Numbered from the stretch's first letter, positions 6,495 to 15,230 are shown. The stretch: DNA of 64,000 nt from Rubrivivax sp. (GCA_004210455.1 SEFA01000003.1:1-64000); one strand, 5' to 3'. Numbers and translations are program-made. The notes: generated by a model not told the origin, from the letters alone.

Positions 6495-8420
6495 ATGCGC
6501 ACGACGCTCTTCGCCTTCGCCGCGCTCGCCGTGCTCGGCGGGCTCTCGATGCCGCTGTCCGCCGCGGAGCTCAAGCTCCGTGTGCTGGAGACCAGCGACA
6601 TCCACATGAACCTGCTGAACTACGACTACTACCAGGACCGGCCGGCCCAGGAGTTCGGCCTGGCCAAGACGATCACGCTGATCCACCGCGCCCGTGCCGA
6701 GGCGCCCAACAGCCTGCTGTTCGACAACGGCGACCTGCTGCAGGGCAACCCGCTGGGCGACGTCGTCGCGCGCGTCAAGCCGCTGAAGGCCGGGGACGTC
6801 CATCCCGCCTACAAGATCCTGAACCTGCTGGACGTGGACGCCGCCAACCTCGGCAACCACGAGTTCAATTACGGCCTGCCCTTCCTGCGCCAGGCCATCG
6901 CCGGCGCCAACTTCCCCTACCTCAACGCCAACGTGATGGAGGCCGACGGCCGCCGTCATGCGTTCACGCCCAGCGTGATGCTGGAGCGGACGATGCGCGA
7001 CGAGACCGGCAAGGACCACGCGCTCAAGATCGGCGTCGTCGGCGTCACGCCGCCGCAGATCCTGGAGTGGGACCGTCAGAACCTCGCCGGCAAGGTGCGG
7101 GTGCGCGACATGGTCGACGCCGCCGCCGAACAGGTGGCCGACCTGCGCAAGCGCGGCGCCGATCTGATCGTCGTCATCGCCCACACCGGCATCGACAAGA
7201 CCGAGCTGCCCAAGCTGTCCGAGAACATGGCCGCTCAGCTCGCCCGCGTGAAGGGCGTGGACGCGCTGCTGCTCGGTCATGCGCACACCGAGTTCCCCGG
7301 CCCCGGCTTCGCGGGTTATCCGGGCGTGGACCTGGCGAAGGGTCGGCTCTACGGCACCCCGGCGGTGATGCCCGGACGCTGGGGGGACCACCTCGGCATC
7401 GTCGATCTCACGCTGAAGCAGACCGGCAAGACCTGGCACGTGGCGGACAGCCAGTCCAGCCTGCGCCCCATCTTCGATCGCGCCGCGCGCAAGCCGCTGG
7501 TGGAGGCAGATGCCATGCCGGCCGCCGTCATCGCCACCGAGCATCAGGCGACGCTGGACTACGTCCGCAGCCAGGTCGCGGTGGCGGACCAGCCGATCCA
7601 GAGCTACTTCTCGCAGGTGCTCGACGGCACCGCGGTGCGGCTGGTCGCGCAGGCGCAACTGGCCTATGCGCTCAAGGCGGTCCAGGGCACGGCGCTGGAG
7701 AAGCTGCCCATGCTCAGCGCCGCCGCGCCGTTCAAGTCCGGCGGCCGCCAGGGCTGGACGCAGTACACCGACATCCCGGCCGGTCCGGTCGCGATCAAGC
7801 ACGTCGCCGACCTCTACGTCTATCCGAACACGATCAAGGTCGTGAAGCTGAGCGGCGCCCAGGTGCGCGACTGGCTGGAGATGTCCGCCGGGCAGTTCCG
7901 CCGCATCGATCCGCAAGGACCGGCGCGGCAGGACGTCGTGGACACGAACTACCCGAGCTTCAACTTCGACATGATGCTGGGCCAGGACGGCGCGCTGCGC
8001 TACGAGCTCGACCTGACGCAACCGGCGCGCTTCGACAAGGACGGCAAGCGCGTCGGAGACGGCCGGCGCGTCGTGAATCTCACCTGGCGCGGCCAGCCGC
8101 TGGACGAGCGCGCGGACTTCCTCGTCGTCACGAACAACTACCGCGCCTACGGCGGCGGGCACTTCCCGGCCCTGACGGCGGACAAGGTCGTCGTCGATGC
8201 TCCGGACGAGACGCGGGAGTCCCTCGCCCACTTCCTGGCGGCCCAGCCGTCACTGAGCGCGGCGGTCGCGACCTCGTCCTGGCGCATCTGCCCGGTGCCG
8301 GGCGTGGCAATGCAGTTCGTGTCCGGCAACGGCGCGACGGCCCACCTCAAGGACACGCCGCAGGTGACGCGGGTCAAGGACAACGGGGACGGGTCGTCGC
8401 TGTTTGAGTTGAGGCCCTGA
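6495..8420 (+). CDS. cpdB: 2',3'-cyclic-nucleotide 2'-phosphodiesterase/3'-nucleotidase, periplasmic
   Basis: 641 residues, close to the usual CpdB length. A signal peptide (cleavage after LSAAEL region, about residue 23) is followed by a calcineurin-like metallophosphatase domain with DIHMNL, NGDLLQG, GNHEFNYG, AHTGID and GHAHTEFPG metal-binding motifs. The second half is the 5'-nucleotidase C-terminal domain with the substrate-stacking NNYRAYGGG. It hydrolyses cyclic nucleotides and 3'-nucleotides from degraded RNA in the periplasm. The open frame extends upstream but the ATG at 6495 is the one that yields the signal peptide. Confidence 0.92.
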   Translation: MRTTLFAFAALAVLGGLSMPLSAAELKLRVLETSDIHMNLLNYDYYQDRPAQEFGLAKTITLIHRARAEAPNSLLFDNGDLLQGNPLGDVVARVKPLKAGDVHPAYKILNLLDVDAANLGNHEFNYGLPFLRQAIAGANFPYLNANVMEADGRRHAFTPSVMLERTMRDETGKDHALKIGVVGVTPPQILEWDRQNLAGKVRVRDMVDAAAEQVADLRKRGADLIVVIAHTGIDKTELPKLSENMAAQLARVKGVDALLLGHAHTEFPGPGFAGYPGVDLAKGRLYGTPAVMPGRWGDHLGIVDLTLKQTGKTWHVADSQSSLRPIFDRAARKPLVEADAMPAAVIATEHQATLDYVRSQVAVADQPIQSYFSQVLDGTAVRLVAQAQLAYALKAVQGTALEKLPMLSAAAPFKSGGRQGWTQYTDIPAGPVAIKHVADLYVYPNTIKVVKLSGAQVRDWLEMSAGQFRRIDPQGPARQDVVDTNYPSFNFDMMLGQDGALRYELDLTQPARFDKDGKRVGDGRRVVNLTWRGQPLDERADFLVVTNNYRAYGGGHFPALTADKVVVDAPDETRESLAHFLAAQPSLSAAVATSSWRICPVPGVAMQFVSGNGATAHLKDTPQVTRVKDNGDGSSLFELRP

Positions 8421-8472
8421 GCAGAGCGATCTCAAGCCTGAACCGCAACACCGGGTTATTGGCTGTATCGAT

Positions 8473-8778
8473 TCAATCGAAGATTTCAGAGTACCAATAT
8501 GCGACCGGACTTCGAAACCAGTCCGAGAACTCCGCACGGTCAAACTGAGCCAACTGGCGCTTTTCGATGCCGTATCGATGAAAAAGCGCTAGCAAATCTC
8601 TCAGAGCATCCTCATCGAGAGCTTCTAGTCGGACTGTAATGAACACCGTAAGACCACGTCCTTCGAAGTTCACCACGCAAGGCAGATCGCGGAGCCATTT
8701 AAAAAAAACCGCCTCATCGTATTGCGAGTAGAAGCGCACACCTGTCGCCTCAAGCAAGATCTTTTTTACCTCGGTCAT
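8473..8778 (-). CDS. Probable immunity protein of a displaced polymorphic-toxin tail
   Basis: 101 residues (start Met-Thr-Glu-Val-Lys-Lys-Ile-Leu), acidic, ending VAYWYSEIFD; no family recognised. Its ATG (8778-8776) overlaps the stop of the toxin-tail frame as ATGA, the same coupling used by the intact Rhs/ankyrin pair at 9838. Base composition is clearly more AT-rich than the flanking chromosome. A longer in-frame start at 8955 would only add residues derived from Rhs core DNA and is unlikely. Small size, acidity and position make an immunity role likely but unproven. Confidence 0.65.
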   Translation of the reverse strand: MTEVKKILLEATGVRFYSQYDEAVFFKWLRDLPCVVNFEGRGLTVFITVRLEALDEDALRDLLALFHRYGIEKRQLAQFDRAEFSDWFRSPVAYWYSEIFD

Positions 8779-8955
8779 CGCTGTGTTCCACCTGGGTAAA
8801 CATTGACATAACCTCCTCCGGGAAGCTGCACGTCCCAGTGAGGACCACCGTGCGCCAAGTCCCCTTGACCTGTCGGCACCCAAACATTCCCCTTCGAGTC
8901 GCGCCAGCCGTAGCTCGTCGTAGTCGAAGCTCTGGTTCATCGCCTGCGCAGTCAC
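8775..8955 (-). pseudogene. Remnant of an Rhs C-terminal toxin module (core scrap plus toxin tail, out of frame)
   Basis: Reading the minus strand, 8955-8914 encodes AQAMNQSFDYDEL, a near copy of AQAMNQSFGYDEL in the intact Rhs core at about 11060-11100. Shifted by one base, 8912-8775 encodes a 45-residue toxin end with RDSKGNVWVPTG, GGPHWDVQ and YVNVYPGG, resembling the end of polymorphic toxin type 37 domains (from memory, not searched). The stop overlaps the next ATG. The rest of the toxin and the Rhs are missing, so it cannot make a full effector. Confidence 0.6.
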
Positions 8956-9172
8956 CGTGAACTTGTGAGCCCGTCACCGCATAGCAAGCCTGGCTCATGG
9001 ACGCGCTTCTAGCCGCAGAGCCCGGTGGCAAGGGGGATGGACGCTGTAAAGACGATCTGAAAAAGACCGTCGGAGCCGTCATTGCAACGGCTTGAAAAAG
9101 GCGTCAGGAAACGAAGCTGAACGAGCGCGTCGGGCACGCGAAAGTGGAGTCGACCAGCGGGCGACGCGCACC

Positions 9173-9466
9173 TCATCGATCGACCTTTTCCATCGAATCC
9201 GAGGCTGGCCAGTCCTCGTCGGCTTGCCAACTCAGACAGTCATCCGAGGGCAAATCAAGTTTGTTCAGCACACCCACGCCGTGGAAGTATGTGCACTCGG
9301 AGGCATCCAGATGCCGGAGTGCATCCAGCGCTTCTGCCCTGCGATCCTTCACCGTAAGGAGGAAGGCAATATTGATTGCGGACACGCTGAAGTAAGACCC
9401 TTCACCCCTGGCCGACCGAAGCAACCAGCACCCTCTGCAAGATGCCGATCGCCTGCATGAAGCCAA
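9173..9466 (-). CDS. Hypothetical ORF, possibly a broken or orphan immunity gene
   Basis: A minus-strand frame of 97 codons beginning with a TTG. The C-terminal 70 residues look protein-like (SAINIAFLLTVKDRRAEALD, then ASECTYFHGVGVLNKL, acidic end), whereas the first 25 are Cys/Arg-rich and unconvincing. An overlapping frame (9349-9534) reads RFVLADFWLHAGDRH, as if the gene were interrupted by a frameshift near 9420. It sits between the ankyrin immunity gene and the toxin-tail remnant, where displaced Rhs immunity genes commonly accumulate. Low confidence. Confidence 0.3.
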   Translation of the reverse strand: MASCRRSASCRGCWLLRSARGEGSYFSVSAINIAFLLTVKDRRAEALDALRHLDASECTYFHGVGVLNKLDLPSDDCLSWQADEDWPASDSMEKVDR

Positions 9467-9505
9467 AAATCCGCCAAGACAAAACGCGACTCAAAGATAG
9501 AAACC

Positions 9506-9841
9506 CTATTCTCCCGGCAATTTTCCAAAATCATTCTTCAATTCAGTTGAAGCACCTTTCGTCAATAGAAAATCAACAACTTCCTGATGCTTGCCATCAT
9601 ATGCATAGTGTAAAGCCGTGCTCCCCATATCTCCCGCCTTATTTATAGCCATGCCAGCATCAATCAAGGACGAGATCGTCTCCAGATCACCAAGTTGCGC
9701 AGCAATGTGCAGTAGACTATCCCCTCCAGAATCCACATAAGTGAGCGGATCAATTGGCTCGTTCGGGTCACTTGAACCATAATTAACAAGATAATGATAT
9801 TTATCTTGAATTTTTTTAACTACCTTTGAATCAGTTTTCAT
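9506..9841 (-). CDS. Ankyrin-repeat protein, probable cognate immunity of the Rhs toxin
   Basis: 111 residues starting MKTDSKVVKKIQDKYHY. Two ankyrin repeats are visible: GGDSLLHIAAQLGDLETISS and GSTALHYAYDGKHQEVVDFL, followed by a partial third (GASTELKNDFG). The ATG overlaps the Rhs stop as ATGA, so translation is coupled to the toxin. The gene is markedly AT-rich relative to the chromosome, pointing to transfer. Ankyrin proteins are known as immunity partners in several polymorphic-toxin loci; that role here is inferred from position. Confidence 0.75.
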   Translation of the reverse strand: MKTDSKVVKKIQDKYHYLVNYGSSDPNEPIDPLTYVDSGGDSLLHIAAQLGDLETISSLIDAGMAINKAGDMGSTALHYAYDGKHQEVVDFLLTKGASTELKNDFGKLPGE

Positions 9842-12165
9842 GGGCATGTACATCCAGGTGTGTTTCTGATCTTTGCTTCGATATTCTTAATTGCATTGCC
9901 TGATTGAATAATAGCTTCGGGGTGGTGCGCACCCCATTTTGCGTCCCATGCCATTCGCGCCGCAAGCAACGCCTTCTCGCGCGCCAATTGCCACTTAAGT
10001 TTTTCACACGGATTCTGATTCGGGGGTGGTGGCTGATTGTACGCATCCTTATATGCCTTATGCTCCGCAGCGGCAGCCGGGTCTGTTACGCGTGGGGGCT
10101 TTGTTGCCATCGCCATCCAATCCGGCCAAACTACTCCATCCCAATTCCATCTCGGCAAGAGCGGGCTCGGCTTTGTAAAATCGGATTCCGGCGTGACCGG
10201 CCTAGAATCATCAGGGTTACTTACTGGCGGTGGCGGTGGTGGGCAGACCCCATTAACACATATTCGCACTCCAGGCGCCAAACCCAATCCATCGACGGAA
10301 CCCAAGGGATTTGCGCTTACATATGAGTATGTATTTATGCCGCCATCCAGCCCAATCGGATCACTCTGAACATACCTCCCCAACGTCGCGTCATAGTCCC
10401 GGAAATAGTTGTAGTGCAGTCCCGACTCGCTGTCGAAGAACTGCCCGGGGAAGCGCAGGTTGAAGACCACTTGCGCCAGACCCGCTGGCGCCTGCTCCGG
10501 CTGCCCCGTCCCGAACGGCTCGCTGATCCACCTCCACCGCGCAGCGTCGTTCTTGTCCACCAGCAGTCGCGGCGTGTTCAAGTGATCGGTGTACACGAGC
10601 AACGGCAGCGGTGCTGTAACCGTTCCCGAGATTACCGCCACCGGCGTATCCCCCAGCCACACGTACTCTTGCACCGGGCCCGTCGCGTTGTACTCGCCGA
10701 GCAGGTGCCCGTCCTGGTCGTACGCGAAGTTGCGCAGTCCCGCGCTGTTTTCCTTGCGTACCCGCTGGCCACCGGCGTCGTACTGGTAGGTCGTTGTGAG
10801 ACCCGATCTGCTCAGCGTGCCCAGCCGGTTGTCCAGCCGATACGTCGTCGTATAGGCCATTCCCGTGTCGCTCAGCGTGTTGCCGGCCGCGTCGTAACCG
10901 AAACCTCGCGCGGGATTGGAGATGCTCGTGAGCCGGTTGCTGGTGGTCGCGGTCGTGTAGCCGCGCGACGCGCCGTTGATCGCCACACTCGTCCGATTGC
11001 CGTTGGCGTCATACGTGATCGCCCAAGAATTGGCAGGCGTGATGATGCTTGTGAGCCGGCCCAGTTCGTCGTAGCCGAAGCTCTGGTTCATCGCCTGCGC
11101 GGCTGCGGTGGATTGACCGGAGGTCGCATCCAGGTGCGTGTAGCTGACGATGCGATCCGCTGCGTCGTAGGTGATGTCGCGCACCACCGCGCCTAACGGG
11201 TATCGCACCAGGCGGCCGTACTGGTCGAACACGCGCTCCTGCAGCTTCGTCCCGCTGGTCATCTGCATCTGCCAGCTGCGCACCGGGCCGAACGGCTCCC
11301 ACTGGATGTCGCTGATCAACGGCTGCGCGGTGCCCGATGCATTCGGCGCCAGGCTCATGCTCACCGGCAGGCCGGCGTCGTACTGGATGGTGACGACGCG
11401 ACCCGACGGGTAGGTGATCCGGTTGACCCGTCCGGCGTCGTTGTAACCGTAGCGCGTGGTGAGCACCGTCGTGCCCACGGTCTGGATCGCCGTGATCAGC
11501 CGGCCCTCCGGGTCGTAGCCGTACTTGGTGTTGCCCGACGGACTGGTCGCCGTCGTCAACCGCCCGACGCCGTTGGTGAAGTCCCCGCCCGTCTGGTCAT
11601 ACGTCCACGCGTAGTTCAGCGCCGTCTGACCGCTCTGCGTATAGATCGCCGAGGACAGCCGATTGAGCGCGTCGTAGGTGTAGGTCCCCTGCACATTGCG
11701 GCTGTCGATGCGCGTGAGCAGATTGCCGTTCGCATCGAAGGTGCTGTTGGCTGTCCCGGTGTCAGGGCTTGCCAGTTGCGTGAGGTCGCCCAGCCCGTTG
11801 CGCTGATAGCTCGTCACCAGGTTGCGGGGATCCGTGACATCCTTGAGCTGATCGATGCCGTCGTAGCCCAGCTTCGTCACGCCGTTGCGCGCGTCCGTGC
11901 TGGTCTTGACACGGTCCAGCTTGTCGTACGCGTTGGTCGTCGCGAAGTTGAAACCCGAGATTCCCTTGGCCCTGATGACCTTGGTCGGATTGCCGTTGGC
12001 GTCGTACTCGTAGTCCGTGACCGGAGCCGGAGAGACCGGCGGAGGCGGCAGCGTCTGCGCGTGGGCGATCGGCCCGATCAGCCCGGATAGCAAGCCTGCG
12101 ATAAGCGCGAGCTTGCTCCGGCGCTTCGAAGTCGAAACCCGAGGGGCGCCAGTGACGTTGTGCAT
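9838..12165 (-). CDS. Sec-exported Rhs/YD-repeat protein with variable C-terminal toxin tip
   Basis: 775 residues. A signal peptide (RRSKLALIAGLLSGLIGPIAHA, cleavage about residue 36) precedes tandem YD repeats (YDANGNPTKV, YDALNRL, YDPEGRLI, YDAAGNTLSD and others), then the Rhs-associated core (GLHYNYFRDYDATLGRYVQS, DPIGLDGGINTYSYVSANPL). After VDGLGL (about residue 629) an unrelated 146-residue tip starts, rich in Pro at first and ending with CEKLKWQLAREKALL, HHPEAIIQSGNAI and CTCP. The DNA becomes AT-rich at this border. This is much shorter than T6SS Rhs proteins and no vgrG or PAAR gene is near. I do not recognise the tip's activity. Confidence 0.88.
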   Translation of the reverse strand: MHNVTGAPRVSTSKRRSKLALIAGLLSGLIGPIAHAQTLPPPPVSPAPVTDYEYDANGNPTKVIRAKGISGFNFATTNAYDKLDRVKTSTDARNGVTKLGYDGIDQLKDVTDPRNLVTSYQRNGLGDLTQLASPDTGTANSTFDANGNLLTRIDSRNVQGTYTYDALNRLSSAIYTQSGQTALNYAWTYDQTGGDFTNGVGRLTTATSPSGNTKYGYDPEGRLITAIQTVGTTVLTTRYGYNDAGRVNRITYPSGRVVTIQYDAGLPVSMSLAPNASGTAQPLISDIQWEPFGPVRSWQMQMTSGTKLQERVFDQYGRLVRYPLGAVVRDITYDAADRIVSYTHLDATSGQSTAAAQAMNQSFGYDELGRLTSIITPANSWAITYDANGNRTSVAINGASRGYTTATTSNRLTSISNPARGFGYDAAGNTLSDTGMAYTTTYRLDNRLGTLSRSGLTTTYQYDAGGQRVRKENSAGLRNFAYDQDGHLLGEYNATGPVQEYVWLGDTPVAVISGTVTAPLPLLVYTDHLNTPRLLVDKNDAARWRWISEPFGTGQPEQAPAGLAQVVFNLRFPGQFFDSESGLHYNYFRDYDATLGRYVQSDPIGLDGGINTYSYVSANPLGSVDGLGLAPGVRICVNGVCPPPPPPVSNPDDSRPVTPESDFTKPSPLLPRWNWDGVVWPDWMAMATKPPRVTDPAAAAEHKAYKDAYNQPPPPNQNPCEKLKWQLAREKALLAARMAWDAKWGAHHPEAIIQSGNAIKNIEAKIRNTPGCTCP

Positions 12166-12232
12166 CTACCCCAGCCTTGAGGGGATCACTGGAGCGTCAT
12201 CAGGGTCAGGTATTGCTCTCAGCGTCGAGCGT

Positions 12233-12267
12233 TCAGAAACGACAACGGCCGCTTGAAGCGGCCGTTG
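12233..12267 (-). terminator. Strong hairpin terminator between the rod-like gene and rhs
   Basis: CAACGGCCGCTT (12243-12254) and AAGCGGCCGTTG (12256-12267) form a 12-bp perfect stem. On the minus strand it is followed by TCGTTTCT. It lies just downstream of the minus-strand gene ending at 12286 and upstream of the rhs start at 12165, so it should insulate rhs from read-through. Confidence 0.65.
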
Positions 12268-12285
12268 GTCAGGAGGGCGGACAGA

Positions 12286-12591
12286 TCAGACGTGGATGTC
12301 CAGCAGCGCGCCCTCGGCCCGCAGCTGCGTCTGCAGCACCCGAAGGTTGCCGACGAAGGCATAGGTCGCCGATTTCTGTTCGACGATGTCGGCCGCCAGG
12401 TCGGCGCCGGGTTCCGGCAGCTTCTCGACCTTCGTCGTCACGCCGTTGCCGTCCTGGGCCGTCTGGGCTTCGATGCGCTCGCGGCGATAGCCCGGCGTGG
12501 CGACATTCGCGACGTTGTTCGCCGAGGCGCGCAGGCGCTCGTTGGCGGCGGAGATGCCGGACAAGGCGGTCGACAGGCTGACGTTGGACAT
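12286..12591 (-). CDS. Small stand-alone flagellar rod-like protein
   Basis: 101 residues. The N-terminus has the flagellar rod/hook signature (SGISAANERLRASANNVANV, ATPGYRRE) and the C-terminus has the matching coiled-coil end (DIVEQKSATYAFVGNLRVLQT), with only about 30 residues between. FlgB/FlgC-like proteins are longer and encoded in flagellar clusters; no other flagellar gene lies nearby. Stand-alone proteins of this size are annotated as flagellar basal body proteins in Burkholderiales, with no known role. Monocistronic, followed by a strong hairpin terminator. Confidence 0.75.
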   Translation of the reverse strand: MSNVSLSTALSGISAANERLRASANNVANVATPGYRRERIEAQTAQDGNGVTTKVEKLPEPGADLAADIVEQKSATYAFVGNLRVLQTQLRAEGALLDIHV

Positions 12592-12782
12592 GGCGTGCTT
12601 CCCAGGATCCCGGCCTCAAGCGACCGGTCTTCCCGCCGTCATCGGCACTTTCCGGGCGATCTTTAGAAAAGAAATGGATTCCCCGACCAATTCTTTCGAT
12701 CGACCGTCCGGACATCGCCCAAAACCTGTTGCGGATTCGCCGACCTCCCCCTTTCGGGTCGGGTTAACGAGAAGCTCATCCA

Positions 12783-12804
12783 GATAATGAGAGTAATTCT
12801 TATC
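12783..12804. promoter_or_regulatory. Probable Fur box upstream of the siderophore receptor
   Basis: The stretch at 12786-12804 reads AATGAGAGTAATTCTTATC, closely matching the AATGAGAAT-N-ATTCTCATT form of the Fur binding site. It begins 42 bases before the ATG of the TonB-dependent receptor. Iron-repressed expression is inferred. Confidence 0.7.
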
Positions 12805-12824
12805 TGCGAACTCTTCTCAACGTC

Positions 12825-15089
12825 ATGTCGTCTGCTGCCTTCCGACCCGTCCTCGCGCCGCTGGCGCTCGCCCTGACCGCCGCATTGCACGGTGGCGCAT
12901 TTGCCCAGTCGGCCCCGTCGGCGCCGCAAGCCCCTGAAACGGCGGCGTCGGCGGCGAGCGCCACGACCCAACTGCAGAAGGTCGTCGTCGAAGCCAGCGC
13001 GGACGCGTCGCGCGGCGGCCTGATCAAGTCCTACGCCGGCGGCCAGGTCGCGCGCGGCGGCCGGGTCGGCCTGCTGGGCAACCAGGACATCATGAGCACC
13101 CCGTTCAGCACCACCTCCTACACCAACGAGCTGATCCAGAACACGCAGGCCCACAGCGTCGGCGACGTGCTGCTCAACGACCCCGGCGTGCGCCTGGCGC
13201 GGGGCTTCGGCAACTTCCAGGAAAGCTACTTCATCCGCGGCTTCATCCTGAACTCCGACAGCGTCGCCTACAACGGCCTCTACGGCCTGCTGCCGCGCCA
13301 GTACATCTCGGCCGAACTCTTCGAACGCGTGGAAGTGCTGCGCGGCGCCTCGGCCTTCCTCAACGGCTCGACGCCCAACAGCGACGCCATCGGCGGCTCG
13401 ATCAACCTGCTGCCCAAGCGCGCACCCAGCCAGCCCCTGACACAGATGACGGTCGGAAGCGCCAGCGGCGGGCAGACCATCCTGGCGGTCGACGTCGCCC
13501 GGCGCTTCGGCCCGGACAACGCCACCGGCGTGCGCGTCAACCTGGCCTCGCGGGCCGGCGACACCAGCGTGGACAAGGAAAGCGTCAACCTCGGCATGGC
13601 CTCCGTCGGCCTTGATTGGCGCGCCCGCGACGTGCGCCTGTCCGCCGACATCGGCTACCAGGACCACAAGCTCAAGCGCACCCGCACCAACGTCACGCTG
13701 GGCGCGGCGGTCACCGCGGTGCCGGCCGCGCCGGACAGCGAGGCCAACTGGGCCCAGTCCTGGACCTACTCCAACGAGCGCGACCTCTTCGGCACACTGC
13801 GCGGCGAGGTGGACCTGGACCGCTGGCTGCAGCCCTTGCTGGGAAGCGGCTGGACCGCGTGGTTCGCGGCCGGCGCGCGCAGCAGCGACGAGGCCAACTC
13901 GCTGGCCAATCTCTCGCTGACGAACGCCGCGACCGGCGCCGGCACGACCTCGCGCTTCGACAACACCCGCGAGGACCGCGTCCGCACCGGCGAAGTCGGC
14001 CTGCGCGGCCTGCTGACCACCGGCGCGGTGAAGCATGAGCTGGTGGTGTCGGCGAACGCCTTCCGGCTCGACAAGCGCGCCGCTTTCGGCGTCTCCACCA
14101 CGGCCGCCACGCCGCGCCTGATCCCGAGCAGCCTCTACGGCGAAGGGGCCGCGCCGCTGCCCGCGCTGATCTCCGTCAGCAACCGGCTGGAAGATCCCGC
14201 CACCACCGGCATGACCCGCCTGCGCAGCGTGGCCATGGCGGACACGCTGGTGATGCTGGACGACGCGCTGCGCATCACGCTGGGTGCGCGCCACCAGTCG
14301 CTGGACCTGCGGACCTACGCCTACAACACCGGCGTGCCGGGTGCGCCGTACGACCGCAGCAAGACCAGCCCGATGGGCGGCGTCGTGTTCAAGTTCAGCA
14401 AGTGGCTCTCGGTCTACGGCAACTACATCGAGGGGCTGACGCAAGGCGACTCGGCGCCGTCGACCGCGACCAACGCGATCGGCAAGGTGCTGGATCCCTA
14501 CCTGTCCAAGCAGAAGGAAGTCGGCATGAAGGTCGACGGCGGTCGCGTGGGCGGCGGGCTGGCGTTCTTTTCCACGGCCAAGCCGCGCGGCGTCGTGACG
14601 AGCACGCTGGGCTTCGAAGCCCAGGGCGAGGACCGTCACCAGGGCATCGAGCTGACCGCCTTCGGCGAGCCGATGGCCGGCCTGAAGCTGCTGGGCGGCC
14701 TGACCTGGCTGGACGCCGAGCAGAAGAGCACCGGCGTCGCCAACACCGAGGGCAAGCGCGTCATCGGCGTGCCGCGCACGATGCTGAACCTGGGCACCGA
14801 ATGGAACGTGCCGGGTGTGCAGGGGCTGTCGCTGGATGCGCGCGCGATCGCCACGGGCAGCGTCTACGCCAATGCGACGAATACGTTGAGCGTGCCGGGT
14901 TGGGGTCGCGTGGACATCGGCGCGCGGTACGCGATGGACGTCCGCGGCCACCTGGTCACCTTGCGTGCGCGCGTCGACAACGTCGCGGACCGAAACTACT
15001 GGGCGTCCTCGGGCGGTTTCCCGAACAGCGGCTACCTGGTGCTCGGCTCGCCGCGCACGGTCAGCGTGAACGCCTCGTTCGAGTACTGA
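12825..15089 (+). CDS. TonB-dependent siderophore (ferric iron) receptor
   Basis: 754 residues. Signal peptide (cleavage after GGAFA, about residue 27), then a low-complexity Ala/Pro linker and a plug domain (QKVVVEASA TonB-box region, TNELIQNTQAHSVGDVLLND, RGFILNSDSVAYNG, ERVEVLRGASAFLNG, GGSINLLPKRA). The rest is a 22-strand barrel ending in the aromatic SVNASFEY outer-membrane signature. FhuA/FhuE-like siderophore receptors share this plug. It is monocistronic; a Fur box just upstream supports iron-controlled uptake. The siderophore is not predictable. Confidence 0.9.
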   Translation: MSSAAFRPVLAPLALALTAALHGGAFAQSAPSAPQAPETAASAASATTQLQKVVVEASADASRGGLIKSYAGGQVARGGRVGLLGNQDIMSTPFSTTSYTNELIQNTQAHSVGDVLLNDPGVRLARGFGNFQESYFIRGFILNSDSVAYNGLYGLLPRQYISAELFERVEVLRGASAFLNGSTPNSDAIGGSINLLPKRAPSQPLTQMTVGSASGGQTILAVDVARRFGPDNATGVRVNLASRAGDTSVDKESVNLGMASVGLDWRARDVRLSADIGYQDHKLKRTRTNVTLGAAVTAVPAAPDSEANWAQSWTYSNERDLFGTLRGEVDLDRWLQPLLGSGWTAWFAAGARSSDEANSLANLSLTNAATGAGTTSRFDNTREDRVRTGEVGLRGLLTTGAVKHELVVSANAFRLDKRAAFGVSTTAATPRLIPSSLYGEGAAPLPALISVSNRLEDPATTGMTRLRSVAMADTLVMLDDALRITLGARHQSLDLRTYAYNTGVPGAPYDRSKTSPMGGVVFKFSKWLSVYGNYIEGLTQGDSAPSTATNAIGKVLDPYLSKQKEVGMKVDGGRVGGGLAFFSTAKPRGVVTSTLGFEAQGEDRHQGIELTAFGEPMAGLKLLGGLTWLDAEQKSTGVANTEGKRVIGVPRTMLNLGTEWNVPGVQGLSLDARAIATGSVYANATNTLSVPGWGRVDIGARYAMDVRGHLVTLRARVDNVADRNYWASSGGFPNSGYLVLGSPRTVSVNASFEY

Positions 15090-15144
15090 GCCGGACCGAT
15101 CTCCCGATCACCATGCCCCCTCTCACGAGGGCATCGCTGCTGAT

Positions 15145-15230
15145 GGGCCCGGAATAGGGCTTGAGGGTCCTGGAGGGAGCCCTCATGCCCTGTGATGGGC
15201 CGCGCCTGGCGTTGCGAAGTTGGGGGGCCT
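15145..15230. repeat. Dispersed intergenic repeat, copy A
   Basis: An 86-base stretch beginning GGGCCCGGAATAGGGCTTG and ending with GCGAAGTTGGGGGGCCT matches 31681-31767 at roughly three quarters of positions in my hand alignment. It is preceded by a small hairpin, ATGCCC (15113-15118)/GGGCAT (15129-15134), a version of which is also found at about 57459. Its end touches the stop codon of the GGDEF gene. Confidence 0.5.

Noticed and set aside
9838-12165. Rhs as a type VI secretion effector
   Set aside because: There is a signal peptide and no vgrG, PAAR, EagR or hcp gene in the window, so T6SS export is not supported.
12663-14951. Very long minus-strand open frame opposite the siderophore receptor
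   Set aside because: It is a shadow: Arg/Gly/Ala/Val-rich without motifs, and the plus strand encodes a full TonB receptor with a Fur box.
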